NCBI GenBank assembly: GCA_030433115.1
Contig: JAUILH010000019.1
Location: 1 to 42,940, forward strand
Length of the DNA: 42,940 nucleotides
Origin: Bacteroidia bacterium
GTDB lineage: Bacteria; Bacteroidota; Bacteroidia; Flavobacteriales_D; JAUILH01
Reading direction: 5' to 3'
How positions within the stretch are numbered: position 1 is the stretch's first letter; each line of letters begins with the position of its first letter. Shown piece after piece: positions 24,156 through 32,551 of this stretch. A model generated the notes under the pieces. That model was not told the origin of the DNA. It ran no database searches and saw only the letters and a list, made by a program, of their open reading frames with translations. A program made the translations under genes and the position numbers.

Positions 24156-25109
24156 CTACTTACGCTTCTTTTTTCGCTTTTTCTTCTTCTTAGTATTGGT
24201 ATCCTCCGCTTTGGAGTTGGTTTCATCATCTCCTTCTTCAACTGACTCTTCTGCCTCCGGAGTGACTTGAGGAAATACTTGCTCATAATAATAGTCTTTA
24301 GACGCTACGTCTCCGCCCAACATCTTAAAAATGTCATTGTAATATGTGTCTAGTTCTTTCTTGATTGCGGCCAGCTCTTCATCGTTTTTTGCTTTAGACG
24401 CTTTATCTTTCAGCTCCAGTATTTTATAATCCTGATGTCTGTATGACCCATATTCTTTTTTATCATTCAATAACTCCTGCACAATAGGGTTATCTAGAGG
24501 CAACTGAACATTGTAAAAAATCTGTTGGTCCAAATCGTCCTTAATAGCATCCAACCCGAACTGAGCTACATAATCTTCACTGGCTTTTTTGAATTCCTGA
24601 TAATGACCATTTTTGTTTAAATACGTCATGTTTTCTCTCCAAATTGTCTTGTCCTGAGGATTGTCGGTCATGGCTTTTAAAGCCACATTCTTTGGTTGCT
24701 GATCTTCTGGTAAGAATGTATCCAGTTCTTTGTTAAAACCATCAAGTGACCTTGAGCCGTAAATGCGCCCTATCTCCTTCCCTTCTCCATCTAAAATCAG
24801 CATGGTTGGGTAACCCTTGATTCCGTAAGGAGAAACTTTCGCTTTGTCCGGACTCTTTTCAAAATCAACCTTCAAGGCTACATAATTTTTGGCTATGCGT
24901 TTACCTACCTCAACATCAGAAAATACGTATTTATCCATTCGCTTACACGGTCCACACCATGTGGTATAGACATCTACAAATAGTTTTTTGTTCTCTTTTT
25001 TAGCCTTAGCCAAAGCCTCATCAAATGTAGAAGACTCAAATTTTATCTGGGAAAAGCCAGAGCTGCTCATTAAAATTCCAAGGGTAATTACTGCAATTCT
25101 TTTTATCAT
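24156..25109 (-). CDS. Thioredoxin-fold secreted protein with basic C-terminal tail
   Basis: A 317-residue protein: signal peptide (MIKRIAVITLGILMSSSGFSQ), then a thioredoxin-like domain (residues ~25-130) with Cys52/Cys55 in WCGPC and the cis-Pro region IKGYPTMLILDGEG. A helical C-terminal region of about 130 residues of unknown function follows. The end is unusual: an acidic stretch (EEGDDETNSKAEDTN) followed by an almost pure Lys/Arg tail (KKKKKRKKKRK). It is probably a periplasmic thiol-disulfide protein. The N-terminal domain resembles the lipoprotein at 7336-7842. It is monocistronic, with a 113-base gap upstream and the candidate small RNA downstream. Confidence 0.85.
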   Translation of the reverse strand: MIKRIAVITLGILMSSSGFSQIKFESSTFDEALAKAKKENKKLFVDVYTTWCGPCKRMDKYVFSDVEVGKRIAKNYVALKVDFEKSPDKAKVSPYGIKGYPTMLILDGEGKEIGRIYGSRSLDGFNKELDTFLPEDQQPKNVALKAMTDNPQDKTIWRENMTYLNKNGHYQEFKKASEDYVAQFGLDAIKDDLDQQIFYNVQLPLDNPIVQELLNDKKEYGSYRHQDYKILELKDKASKAKNDEELAAIKKELDTYYNDIFKMLGGDVASKDYYYEQVFPQVTPEAEESVEEGDDETNSKAEDTNTKKKKKRKKKRK

Positions 25110-25221
25110 GTTGTAAATGTCGTTAAAAAATATGGTTCGATTACTTAGTACTAAATAATGATGCCAAAAATAGTTTTGGGAGAAACAAAGTGAGAGTGAG
25201 AATGAGTGGGGAAAGAGGATA

Positions 25222-25929
25222 TTATAAATCTTTCAATTCCTCAGATCGGTTTACAACTGTTCCCGCTCTATGTCTAAAATCTGACTTTTTCATAAGCTTA
25301 AATTGATTGTTAATTAGCTCAAAGTAGGTAAATTCCATACCTAAATAATCGCAACAACCGTCAGCCGACTCCAACCAATGTTCGTGAATTAGCTGTTTAT
25401 CTGTAAAACTAAATTTGTATGGAGCGTATAGTTTAGAGAGGTCGCCATACTCCAGGCTATCTCCCTCCAGTTCATACATATTAATAGTCGCATAGGATGC
25501 CTGCCCATCAATAGTTATCACATACAATTCCAGTAAACCATCATTGTCAAGGTCTCGAATATATACATTCTCCACTTTTGCAATTGATGGGAGACGTTCC
25601 CTTAGAGTGATTGAAGAGTCGTCTACTTTGGTCACATCAATATACAGAGAGTCTCGATATTTAAGGTGTTTGATATCGAAGAGGTATTTACCGAACTGAT
25701 GTTTGAATTGAAAACGATCTTCAAGATGATTGTTGTATGATGTTGTATCGTTTGAGCCATTCTTGTTCCTAACTGTTTTTGCATCAATCTTCTCGTCAGT
25801 TTTAGCATCCATCCCACAAGAAATTATCACACAAATGAGCATGGTAAAAGAGACAGCATAACTGAGCTGAGATTTAAACGTCTCCTTTTTTTGACTTGTT
25901 GATTCTCTATTTAAATTGCCAGGCATCAC
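25222..25929 (-). CDS. Lipoprotein of unknown function, 235 aa
   Basis: A predicted lipoprotein with a long charged N-region before the hydrophobic segment (SFTMLICVIISCGMDAK; lipobox Cys38). The true start may be further in than the first Met, but no better Met precedes the hydrophobic stretch. The mature part contains VYIRDLDNDGLLELYVIT, an FG-GAP/EF-hand-like 'DxDxDG..E' element suggesting a beta-propeller-type or calcium-binding fold, and a CC pair (ADGCCDYLG). No family is assigned. Confidence 0.65.
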   Translation of the reverse strand: MMPGNLNRESTSQKKETFKSQLSYAVSFTMLICVIISCGMDAKTDEKIDAKTVRNKNGSNDTTSYNNHLEDRFQFKHQFGKYLFDIKHLKYRDSLYIDVTKVDDSSITLRERLPSIAKVENVYIRDLDNDGLLELYVITIDGQASYATINMYELEGDSLEYGDLSKLYAPYKFSFTDKQLIHEHWLESADGCCDYLGMEFTYFELINNQFKLMKKSDFRHRAGTVVNRSEELKDL

Positions 25930-26033
25930 ATTGAAGCGCTTATTATAAGGTATTGATCACTACAACTTACAAAAAACGATACTCATAAAACAAAACGGAA
26001 TCGGTTGAATAGTTTTGTCCATATAAAAGGGAA

Positions 26034-26543
26034 TTACCAATCTCCCGCATAATCTAAACTCACACCTGATTCTTGCTTAAGGTATTCAAATTTCAATCGC
26101 AGAATCTGCCGGATGTGCAAGTAATCATGCGCCAACCAGTTTGACAAAAACAAATGAGCACTCATGTCTCCAAACGTCTCGTGTGAATAGGCATTATCCC
26201 ATTTTGGTGATTCCAGAGATTGCAACCAGTTGATGGAATGTTCTCTTTCTTTCAAAAATGCGGTTAATTTGTTGTTGTAATCATTGCTCATATAGGCTCT
26301 GTTTTTCACCCATGCAGGAGGATCTATTGGAGGTAAAACCTGTGTGGGATCTTCCAAAACCAATTTTGTTCTGATCCGAAAATCTTCACGTTCTTCATCA
26401 TACAAATGACACACAATTTCCTGTAAACACCATTTCTCTGGTGCTGGTCGCCAGGTATACTCTTTTTCACTCAACCCAGTCAATAAACCATTAAAAACGG
26501 CTTTGTTCTGACTCAGTTGATTGATGATGTTTGTTTGATTCAT
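26034..26543 (-). CDS. DinB-family four-helix protein
   Basis: A 169-residue cytoplasmic protein with the DinB/YfiT fold pattern: first helix LSQNKAVFNGLLTGLSEKEYTWRPAPEKWCLQEIVCHLYDEE, where His-47 region ('E.v.Hl.d.e') is the first metal ligand, and a later HDYLHIRQI supplying the other histidines. Such proteins are putative metal-dependent thiol transferases or hydrolases. The reaction here is unknown. Its ATG overlaps the stop of the upstream DUF6794-like gene by four bases, a sign of translational coupling. Confidence 0.85.
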   Translation of the reverse strand: MNQTNIINQLSQNKAVFNGLLTGLSEKEYTWRPAPEKWCLQEIVCHLYDEEREDFRIRTKLVLEDPTQVLPPIDPPAWVKNRAYMSNDYNNKLTAFLKEREHSINWLQSLESPKWDNAYSHETFGDMSAHLFLSNWLAHDYLHIRQILRLKFEYLKQESGVSLDYAGDW

Positions 26544-27943
26544 TCTGCGCTGTGTTTTTCATGAAAGGCCTCCCAGCCCTTATGTTCGTTATTCAACCAG
26601 TCGTAATAGAACTCCAGAATTTTGGAGGACATTGAATCCGGATGGCGGACTCCTCTTTCAATAAAATAAGTCTGTAAACGGGAACCACCCCACAATCCCC
26701 AATTATTTCTGAGCCATGTCCCAAACCCATGATGATACATAATGGTCTCATTCCTATCCTTTAAATTTTTGATGGTTTCAATGTCTTTAGTCAAAAGTGT
26801 TCGGTCTAAATCTAAAAAGCAATCCTTGATGTTTTTGGGAATATAAATTCCATCGATAGAATCAGCTACCAGGTTCTTCTGATGAATCATCTTTTGTTGC
26901 TCGATTTCTATTTCACGTTCTTTCTTTGCTTGGGACTTATTTTTATTCATGAAACTTACCCAGCCTGAGTATTGCCACTTGCCAACACCGGGAGGAATTT
27001 TATCCGTATTGAATTTTTGAGATGCAACAAAGGCGTTGATTCTATCTTCCGGAAGCGCATCATAATTTTCCATCTTAATGACGGTTGCATTTCCTTGCTT
27101 ATCCACAAGCATATCTATCATGGCTGAGTGTCTTCTGTATTTAGAAGCTCCCTTTTTACCTTCAGGATACACTGCCATATCAAGATAATCTGCCATGCCC
27201 CGCTCCACAGTTAGTCCTGACTCTAATAAAGGTAGATTGTAACCAAATCCACATTCAATGGATTGAGACTCTGCTTCCAAGACTGGAATTGATAATATGT
27301 TGGAGTCATCGGGCTCTGAAAATGTCGTTTTTTTGATCTGAGTGGAAGTTAAATCGAGCGTGACGAGCTGACCTGTTTTAGTGAAGATGTACACGGTATC
27401 CTTGTCAAAATAGACCGCTCTTTGGGTGATAGCCTTCTCAAAATCGGTGGCATTCTGCTTGAAATGAATGATTTTTTCACCCTCTTGGTATTCATACGTT
27501 TCCATGGCATCATTGTAGAACAAAAAGCAGGTTTCCTTATCAGGATCACAAGTGATTAAATCACTTAACGCATACTCCTTGATAAGTTTTCCACGCTTGT
27601 AAAGGCGTATACTTTTATTATGATCGCCTTCATAAAAGAATTCTTCATTGATGATATATGCTACCGTTTCTCCATCATTACTCAAAAACAAAGCCTCTCT
27701 GTTTGAGTTGATCTCAAAGTATCTGGGCAATTCGTACAGTACCTCCCCTTTTTGGTTACTTACAACAGATTTTCCCAAAGCCGTTTCGTCTACATTGTCA
27801 TAAGGGTAAGTAGTCAAGGAAAAATCGCCATTTAAAGACTTAATTTTGTGGATATGGACAACGGAACTCGTTGTTTCCGCATGGCTCTGAAATGTACAAA
27901 AAATGAGCGTTAAGAGCGTTAATATAAGTGAGATCAGTCTCAT
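26540..27943 (-). CDS. Secreted protein with DUF6794-like C-terminal domain
   Basis: A 467-residue protein with signal peptide MRLISLILTLLTLIFCTFQSHA. Residues ~30-220 are beta-rich and resemble a WD-like or propeller readout (FEINSNREALFLSNDGETVAYIINEEFF, YIFTKTGQLVTLDL). The middle (~220-330) looks like a TonB-C-type segment (KGASKYRRHSAMIDMLVDKQGNATVIKM...DRINAFVASQKF). The C-terminal ~90 residues (CFLDLDRTLL, TMYHHGFGTWLRNNWGLWGGSRL-type pattern, GVRHPDSMSS) match my recollection of DUF6794. Function is unknown. It is translationally coupled to the DinB-like gene. Confidence 0.75.
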   Translation of the reverse strand: MRLISLILTLLTLIFCTFQSHAETTSSVVHIHKIKSLNGDFSLTTYPYDNVDETALGKSVVSNQKGEVLYELPRYFEINSNREALFLSNDGETVAYIINEEFFYEGDHNKSIRLYKRGKLIKEYALSDLITCDPDKETCFLFYNDAMETYEYQEGEKIIHFKQNATDFEKAITQRAVYFDKDTVYIFTKTGQLVTLDLTSTQIKKTTFSEPDDSNILSIPVLEAESQSIECGFGYNLPLLESGLTVERGMADYLDMAVYPEGKKGASKYRRHSAMIDMLVDKQGNATVIKMENYDALPEDRINAFVASQKFNTDKIPPGVGKWQYSGWVSFMNKNKSQAKKEREIEIEQQKMIHQKNLVADSIDGIYIPKNIKDCFLDLDRTLLTKDIETIKNLKDRNETIMYHHGFGTWLRNNWGLWGGSRLQTYFIERGVRHPDSMSSKILEFYYDWLNNEHKGWEAFHEKHSAE

Positions 27944-28025
27944 GGTAGGTAAGTTACCATTTTTTAAGATTATTCCCCCTCTACCTGATCAATTCTTTAC
28001 TCAAAAAATCGCGGGTTGTTTGTGC

Positions 28026-29114
28026 CTAAGGTTGGAACTTCACAAAATTGTCGCCGTCTTGTTTGTATACCCCATCATTATCAGTTCCTAACCAAAGCAG
28101 ACCTTCTGCATCCATGAATACTGAAACAACCAAGACTTCTTTACTGCCATTTCTGACCTCAAAATTGGTCAATTTTTCTCCATCATACTTCCAAACGCCA
28201 TCACCATATACCGTCATCCATAAATCACCATTTTTGTCTGTCACGCCAGAAGTAAAGTACAGAAGTTCATCCTCTGCTATTGTTGCAGGCAAGTCAACTG
28301 CCTTCATCTTTTCATAGCCTTTTGGCTTGCTCGAATCAATTTTATATTTACTGTAGAAATTACTCAACCAGAAGTATCCGTCTTTATCCTGAATCATGGA
28401 GCGAACGCCTGGTACTCTCCCGTCTGGCAATGTGGATAGCTCTTTTTCTCCAAACCATAAAAATGACTCACCATCGTACCGGAAAGCACCGGCAGTGGCT
28501 GTTCCAAACCATACATTGCCTTCCTTATCCTTGTTGACTCCAAAAACGGCATATGGCGTATTATTCAGACCTTCAAAAGGCACACCTTGGGGGGCTATAT
28601 CAAATGCTTTTCGAAGGTCTTGTCTGGGCAGTTTTAAACCATACAAGGAGTCTCCATCAAATCGGTAGAGGTCATCCGCATTGTAACCAAACCAGAGGTC
28701 ATCCGGTAAAAGCTTCCATTCATTGTTCTTCGATCTGGATTTGGGGAGTAATGTAAACTCCTGACCATCAAATCGATTAATTCCAGAGGGGGTCTCAATA
28801 TAGATATTGCCTTTTTTATCCTCTTGAATGCCTCTAATTTGTTCGTCAACCAATCCATCCTTCAATGTGAATAGAGTCAATGCTGAATCATTGTATCGGT
28901 ATAGCCCTATGCCATTGCTGCCAAACCAATAATTCCCTTTTGAGTCCTGGAATATGCCCCAGATTCTGTCGTATAATTCATTGGCTGGTTGTGGGTTGAC
29001 GGCTTGACTTTCTTTCTTTTTTTGAGAAGCCTTTGTACTGCTCTTAGTTTGTTGATCATCACATGCCACTAGGCCTAGCAGAATCATGAATGCGGTTATG
29101 GTTATATTCAGCAT
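28026..29114 (-). CDS. Reg_prop beta-propeller lipoprotein
   Basis: A 362-residue lipoprotein (MLNITITAFMILLGLVAC, Cys18) with a low-complexity Lys/Ser linker and then repeated propeller blades of the two-component-regulator type: 'GIFQDSKGNYWFGSNGIGLYRYN', 'GIQEDKKGNIYIETPSGINRFDG', 'GVNKDKEGNVWFGTATAGAFRYDG', 'MIQDKDGYFWLSNF', 'VFMDAEGLLWLGTDNDGVYKQDG'. These blades normally form the periplasmic sensor of hybrid two-component systems in Bacteroidota. Here they stand alone with no kinase, so a binding or scaffold role on the membrane surface is more likely. It resembles in style the tectonin protein at 41817. Confidence 0.88.
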   Translation of the reverse strand: MLNITITAFMILLGLVACDDQQTKSSTKASQKKKESQAVNPQPANELYDRIWGIFQDSKGNYWFGSNGIGLYRYNDSALTLFTLKDGLVDEQIRGIQEDKKGNIYIETPSGINRFDGQEFTLLPKSRSKNNEWKLLPDDLWFGYNADDLYRFDGDSLYGLKLPRQDLRKAFDIAPQGVPFEGLNNTPYAVFGVNKDKEGNVWFGTATAGAFRYDGESFLWFGEKELSTLPDGRVPGVRSMIQDKDGYFWLSNFYSKYKIDSSKPKGYEKMKAVDLPATIAEDELLYFTSGVTDKNGDLWMTVYGDGVWKYDGEKLTNFEVRNGSKEVLVVSVFMDAEGLLWLGTDNDGVYKQDGDNFVKFQP

Positions 29115-29192
29115 ATGGTGAAGCTATAAGATTGCTTTCAAAACTTTGTTGGAGAAGTGTAAAAAAAGGTAAAAAGGACATTGAATTATCAA

Positions 29193-29603
29193 TTAATCAT
29201 GGAAAACGGTTAGAAAGAAATCTTTATCTGAAATCTGATAGGCGTGATCATTCTTCCACTTATATCTGTCTCCATTTGTACGGATATCAATCACACCTGA
29301 ATCCATATATATGCGATAAACGAACTGTGAGATCCATTTATATGGTCCGATATACTTTGCAGTATTCAAATTTTGCACAAACTCTTTGATTTGCTCCTTT
29401 GATAATTTTTGACTCGTTTCAATACTTGTCTCTGAAGATTGGATGAGCGTGATAGAGTCTATTTCGTTGAGATCCAAGTTTATTTTTTCAGATATTTTTT
29501 CTCCTTCATATGTCTTTGCTGTGCCATCACCATCGCATGAAACAAGTACAAATAAAAAGTATATGAGTAAACACAGATAGCGGCTATTTTGATCTTTCTT
29601 CAT
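29193..29603 (-). CDS. Small lipoprotein of unknown function
   Basis: Starts at ATG 29603, giving MKKDQNSRYLCLLIYFLFVLVSC with the anchor Cys at residue 23. The 113-residue mature part contains ETSQKLSKEQIKEFVQNLNTAKYIGPYKWISQFVYRIYMDSGVIDIRTNG, a pattern seen in small Bacteroidota lipoproteins without assigned function. It is separated from the propeller lipoprotein by ~78 bases and follows the gene at 29636 by 32 bases on the same strand. Confidence 0.65.
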   Translation of the reverse strand: MKKDQNSRYLCLLIYFLFVLVSCDGDGTAKTYEGEKISEKINLDLNEIDSITLIQSSETSIETSQKLSKEQIKEFVQNLNTAKYIGPYKWISQFVYRIYMDSGVIDIRTNGDRYKWKNDHAYQISDKDFFLTVFHD

Positions 29604-29635
29604 TTTACAAATTAGTGTGGTCATCAGCGAATCAA

Positions 29636-30040
29636 CTAGTTAATCCCTTTTGGCAAGTCAATCATCTCTATAAGTTTTAGTCCCTCTTTCACCAAATAAG
29701 GGCTGTTTTGCTCTTCGGGCGACCAACCATGACCTGTGAAATGTCTCACAAAGGCGGCGATCACTGCTGGTCGATTTAAGTTAATTTGAACTGTTTTTCT
29801 TGACGACAAGGCTTTATCGTCAACAGACCAAAGAACACCTTTATCCGGATGTCCCACTCTCCATTTTAAGCGGTATCCTTCCTTGAAAATGATTCGCAAT
29901 GGTGATTTTTTGAATCCTTCCTGGTATATGGTCACTTTTTCGGTACAGATGGTCCTACCGAATTCCGTTTCCTTATGGTGTTCTACCTTGTGAAGGTAGT
30001 GCTTGTTATCAATTACGATTAGTCTGAGTTTACCGGACAT
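29636..30040 (-). CDS. Unknown soluble protein, 134 aa
   Basis: A 134-residue protein with no signal peptide, rich in basic and aromatic residues (SPLRIIFKEGYRLKWRVGHPDKGVLWSV). It contains FVRHFTGHGWSPEEQNSPYLVKEGLKLI near the C-terminus. No family is recognised. It lies between the GNAT gene (27 bases away) and a small lipoprotein, all on the minus strand, so these may form one transcript. Confidence 0.6.
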   Translation of the reverse strand: MSGKLRLIVIDNKHYLHKVEHHKETEFGRTICTEKVTIYQEGFKKSPLRIIFKEGYRLKWRVGHPDKGVLWSVDDKALSSRKTVQINLNRPAVIAAFVRHFTGHGWSPEEQNSPYLVKEGLKLIEMIDLPKGIN

Positions 30041-30067
30041 TTGAACTATTTTTAAATCAGCTTCAAT

Positions 30068-30595
30068 TTATGACGCTCTATATGTTTCAATTAGTTCCTT
30101 GTTGCACCAATACCAAGCTACATCCTCTCCTCCCGGGTCGTAAGGTGCCAATTTATCGAATGCCATCCCTACCTTTTCCATTACTCTGGTGGATGCTTTA
30201 TTCTCAATCATGGCAATGGCGATTATTCTGTCCAATTTAAGTATCTCAAAAGCATAATCCAAGATGGCGTTGGAGGCTTCAGTGGCAATTCCTTGTCCCC
30301 AGTACTCAGGCAGAAATCTATATCCAAGATCAATTTCATCAAATTCAGGCAAATAAGCGAGTCCTGACCAACCAACAAACTGCATCCCATCTTTCAAAAA
30401 CGTAGCCCATCTTCCATATCCGTATTTCTTGTAGTTGGCAATTCTAGTACTGATGGCCTTTTCCATTACTTCAATAGATTCGATGACAGGTTCTCCGGTG
30501 TATAATTGTACTTCTGGATTAGAATGTAGCTTATATAAATCCTCTTTATCATTGAGTGTGATTTCTCGGAGGAGCAATCTATTTGTTTCTATCAC
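30068..30595 (-). CDS. GNAT N-acetyltransferase, RimJ/RimL-like
   Basis: A 175-residue acetyltransferase using acetyl-CoA. It starts at a GTG (MIETNRLLLREIT, the classic N-terminus of the RimJ/RimL group) and has the GLAYLPEFDEIDLGYRFLPEYWGQGIATEA stretch containing the acetyl-CoA-binding loop (GQGIATEA). It then has IAIAMIENKASTRVMEKVGM, the 'N.aS..v.eK.Gf' motif. The acceptor is unknown (ribosomal protein, antibiotic or small amine). It is first of a small minus-strand cluster. The 415-base non-coding region upstream contains hairpins. Confidence 0.92.
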   Translation of the reverse strand: MIETNRLLLREITLNDKEDLYKLHSNPEVQLYTGEPVIESIEVMEKAISTRIANYKKYGYGRWATFLKDGMQFVGWSGLAYLPEFDEIDLGYRFLPEYWGQGIATEASNAILDYAFEILKLDRIIAIAMIENKASTRVMEKVGMAFDKLAPYDPGGEDVAWYWCNKELIETYRAS

Positions 30596-30699
30596 GTTTT
30601 CTGGCTTTGTTTGAACTTTAAAAGAGATTTTTTAATCTTGTTTCCAATTAAATTTTATGCCTTTTACCTCCGTAATATCGTATTCGGATATTGTAAAAT

Positions 30700-30725
30700 A
30701 GATAGTCTATTTTCTTAGACTATCT
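30700..30725. repeat. 10-bp perfect hairpin
   Basis: AGATAGTCTA (30700-30709), loop TTTTCT, TAGACTATCT (30716-30725). A smaller TCAGCT-CATT-AGCTGA hairpin follows at 30738-30753. Neither has a following T run. They lie in the 415-base gap 30596-31010, in which I see no gene. Confidence 0.55.
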
Positions 30726-30796
30726 CAATTCTGCACTTCAGCTCATTAGCTGAGGCATTACCACCTATTTACATTTTACTAATAAACACAACAGTT

Positions 30797-30842
30797 GTAA
30801 ACGCATTTGTATCTGGATTAAACAGATACCGCAAGTGTTTAC
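30797..30842. repeat. Nested inverted repeat
   Basis: Inner arms TATCTG (30810-30815)/CAGATA (30823-30828) with a 7-base loop sit inside outer arms GTAAAC (30797-30802)/GTTTAC (30837-30842). The geometry recalls a folded recombination or regulatory site, but the sequence does not match the integron attC core. Confidence 0.4.
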
Positions 30843-31010
30843 GCTATTTAAAATCTTCATCCGGCATTAAATTCGAATATCACTTATACGACCCACAAAA
30901 TTCTCTACTATCTTTTCTATTTATTTCAATTAGTAAGTTTTGACAAAGAAATGCTTTTCTAGCATTCTTAGTTTTAAGATAGTTAGTGGCTTGGTTAACA
31001 AAAAAATCAT

Positions 31011-32210
31011 TTACAAGTTAACAGTTTGATCCATAAATTGTATTTTTTCTATACCATTCAACGTATTTACCCCATCTCTATTGGATATATTGTCAGTTAC
31101 AGTAGTCACCCCATTATTTGTGTTTACTGTATATTCTGAATATACTCCTGAAAAAATAACCGTATTTGTTCCTGAGTTTCCAGTTAGATTATTGTCTAAA
31201 TTATTTACTTTTAGATTTGTGTTATTTGAACCTGTTAGAGTAACGTCTTTTATATATTGAGATTTTAGAGTATAGGACTGAAAAGCATCCAATGACAGGC
31301 TAAAAGTGCCAGTAAACGAATTATCTAATTGAATATTCCAGTTTAGGTATGGCAAATGGAATTTTTCTACTAGTCCATATCCAGTTGGGTCAATAGATTG
31401 AAGATTTGCACGTGTAGTTGGTGTATATTCCCCATAAAAAGAGCTTCCGGAAGTTGAATGTGCCCAAAAGCCAAAATAAACATCAAAGGCACTGATAATG
31501 TATTCAAATCGACTAACCTCAACATCACCTCCGTAATTGTAGATACCAACCGCAGAAGCGGCTTGTTCTCCTTGTTTGATTTCGTTGTCATATGCAGGTA
31601 GGGCCTCTACAATACCATAATTGTGAACCATGTGAAATATCTCTTCATAACTAGCATCCCTTACGCTATTGTTAATGTATGATGCCGACCCTTCTACCGG
31701 AGATTCATTTGCGTAAAGATCTTGTATTCCTAATCCGAGATCTGACACTTGATCTCTGTAATCCATTGCTTGCTGCTCATTATCAAAATAGATAAGAGTT
31801 GCCTTATTGTCCGACATTTTATTTGCAATTGCAGATTTGTCAGATCCATATTGAGTTCCTTGTGCACTGCGCAAAATGTACTCTAGTATGTTTCGTGCTC
31901 TGACTATTTGTTTTACCTCCACACCAGAGGTAGCAAAAATATGAATTGGTTTACCATTAGGAGCTACCACTTTTGTGTAATTAGAAAATACTGTCGATAA
32001 AGGTTCGGGCAAATCATGAGGAACTTGCACTACTCCATTCGAAGAAGATGAAATATCTATATTATCCAATTTTTCTAATGAAACTGGATTCTTATCTTTT
32101 TTACATGACGTTAAAAAGAAGAAACACACTATAAATAGAACCAAAATAGCTTTGATGTTTTTCGTTTTTATTAGATATAATTTAACATTATCTATAAATA
32201 GAGTGTTCAT
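31011..32210 (-). CDS. Lipoprotein with RTX-type C-terminal module
   Basis: Start taken at ATG 32210, which puts the lipobox Cys at residue 36 (VCFFFLTSC); an ATG at 32240 is also possible, and the GTG at 32285 inside the palindrome is unlikely. The central region is unfamiliar and contains YEEIFHMVHNYGIVEALPAYDNE. The last ~65 residues (NNLTGNSGTNTVIFSGVYSEYTV, VTDNISNRDGVNTLNGIEKIQFMDQTVNL) follow closely the terminal module common in RTX/serralysin-like secreted proteins (G..N.D..vFsG...dYt...dn..RDG.dtL.giE...F.D.t). The gene is visibly more A+T-rich than its surroundings, and a perfect 52-bp palindrome lies upstream. Function is unknown. Confidence 0.72.
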   Translation of the reverse strand: MNTLFIDNVKLYLIKTKNIKAILVLFIVCFFFLTSCKKDKNPVSLEKLDNIDISSSSNGVVQVPHDLPEPLSTVFSNYTKVVAPNGKPIHIFATSGVEVKQIVRARNILEYILRSAQGTQYGSDKSAIANKMSDNKATLIYFDNEQQAMDYRDQVSDLGLGIQDLYANESPVEGSASYINNSVRDASYEEIFHMVHNYGIVEALPAYDNEIKQGEQAASAVGIYNYGGDVEVSRFEYIISAFDVYFGFWAHSTSGSSFYGEYTPTTRANLQSIDPTGYGLVEKFHLPYLNWNIQLDNSFTGTFSLSLDAFQSYTLKSQYIKDVTLTGSNNTNLKVNNLDNNLTGNSGTNTVIFSGVYSEYTVNTNNGVTTVTDNISNRDGVNTLNGIEKIQFMDQTVNL

Positions 32211-32277
32211 ATATTTTATATTTAAGTTTAACTCTTCCATTACTTTTATTTTGTAGCTACTTAATATTGAGTCAAAA

Positions 32278-32329
32278 AAAAGCACATACTTCAGTTGCCA
32301 TAATTATGGCAACTGAAGTATGTGCTTTT
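32278..32329. repeat. Perfect 52-bp palindrome
   Basis: Arms of 26 bp with no loop, beginning AAAAGCACATACTTCAGTTG, centred on AATT at 32302-32305. On the minus strand the right end continues into seven Ts, so it could terminate leftward transcription, but no minus-strand gene precedes it. It lies ~70 bases before the start of the RTX-type lipoprotein. Confidence 0.9.
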
Positions 32330-32394
32330 GGACACAAAACTAAAATTACTGTACCTCCAATTCCTTCTTCAGTGATAAGGCACAATAATATCAC

Positions 32395-32423
32395 TTTAGT
32401 AATCTTATAGCAAGATTACTAAA
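32395..32423. repeat. 12-bp perfect hairpin
   Basis: TTTAGTAATCTT (32395-32406), loop ATAGC, AAGATTACTAAA (32412-32423). On the plus strand it is followed by ATATTTTCTTAT, a weak T-rich tail. It sits between the 52-bp palindrome and the MarR gene's operator. Confidence 0.75.
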
Positions 32424-32515
32424 ATATTTTCTTATATACATTATATCTAACTCATTTTTATCGGTACTTGACACATATCACTGTGTTTTTTTATGAAAGC
32501 ATTTTTTATACTTGA

Positions 32516-32551
32516 TCATAAAATTAGTTTGAATTCAAACTAATTTTATGA
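32516..32551. promoter_or_regulatory. Perfect 36-bp palindrome, likely MarR operator
   Basis: Left half TCATAAAATTAGTTTGAA, right half its exact complement, centred on GAATTC; it ends 9 bases before the MarR ATG. The inner TTAGTTTGAATTCAAACTAA has the form of MarR-family operators. TTTG (32528-32531) and TGACTTTG (32549-32556) with a 17-base gap may be the promoter, which the bound repressor would cover. The start would then fall at or near the ATG. Confidence 0.7.

Noticed and set aside
30797-30842. Possible integron attC-like site
   Set aside because: The folded shape is suggestive, but the GTTRRRY core and gene-cassette context are absent, and no integrase is visible.
32278-32329. Start of the RTX-type lipoprotein at GTG 32285
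   Set aside because: It lies in the palindrome and adds residues before a complete lipoprotein signal; ATG 32210 is the more natural start.
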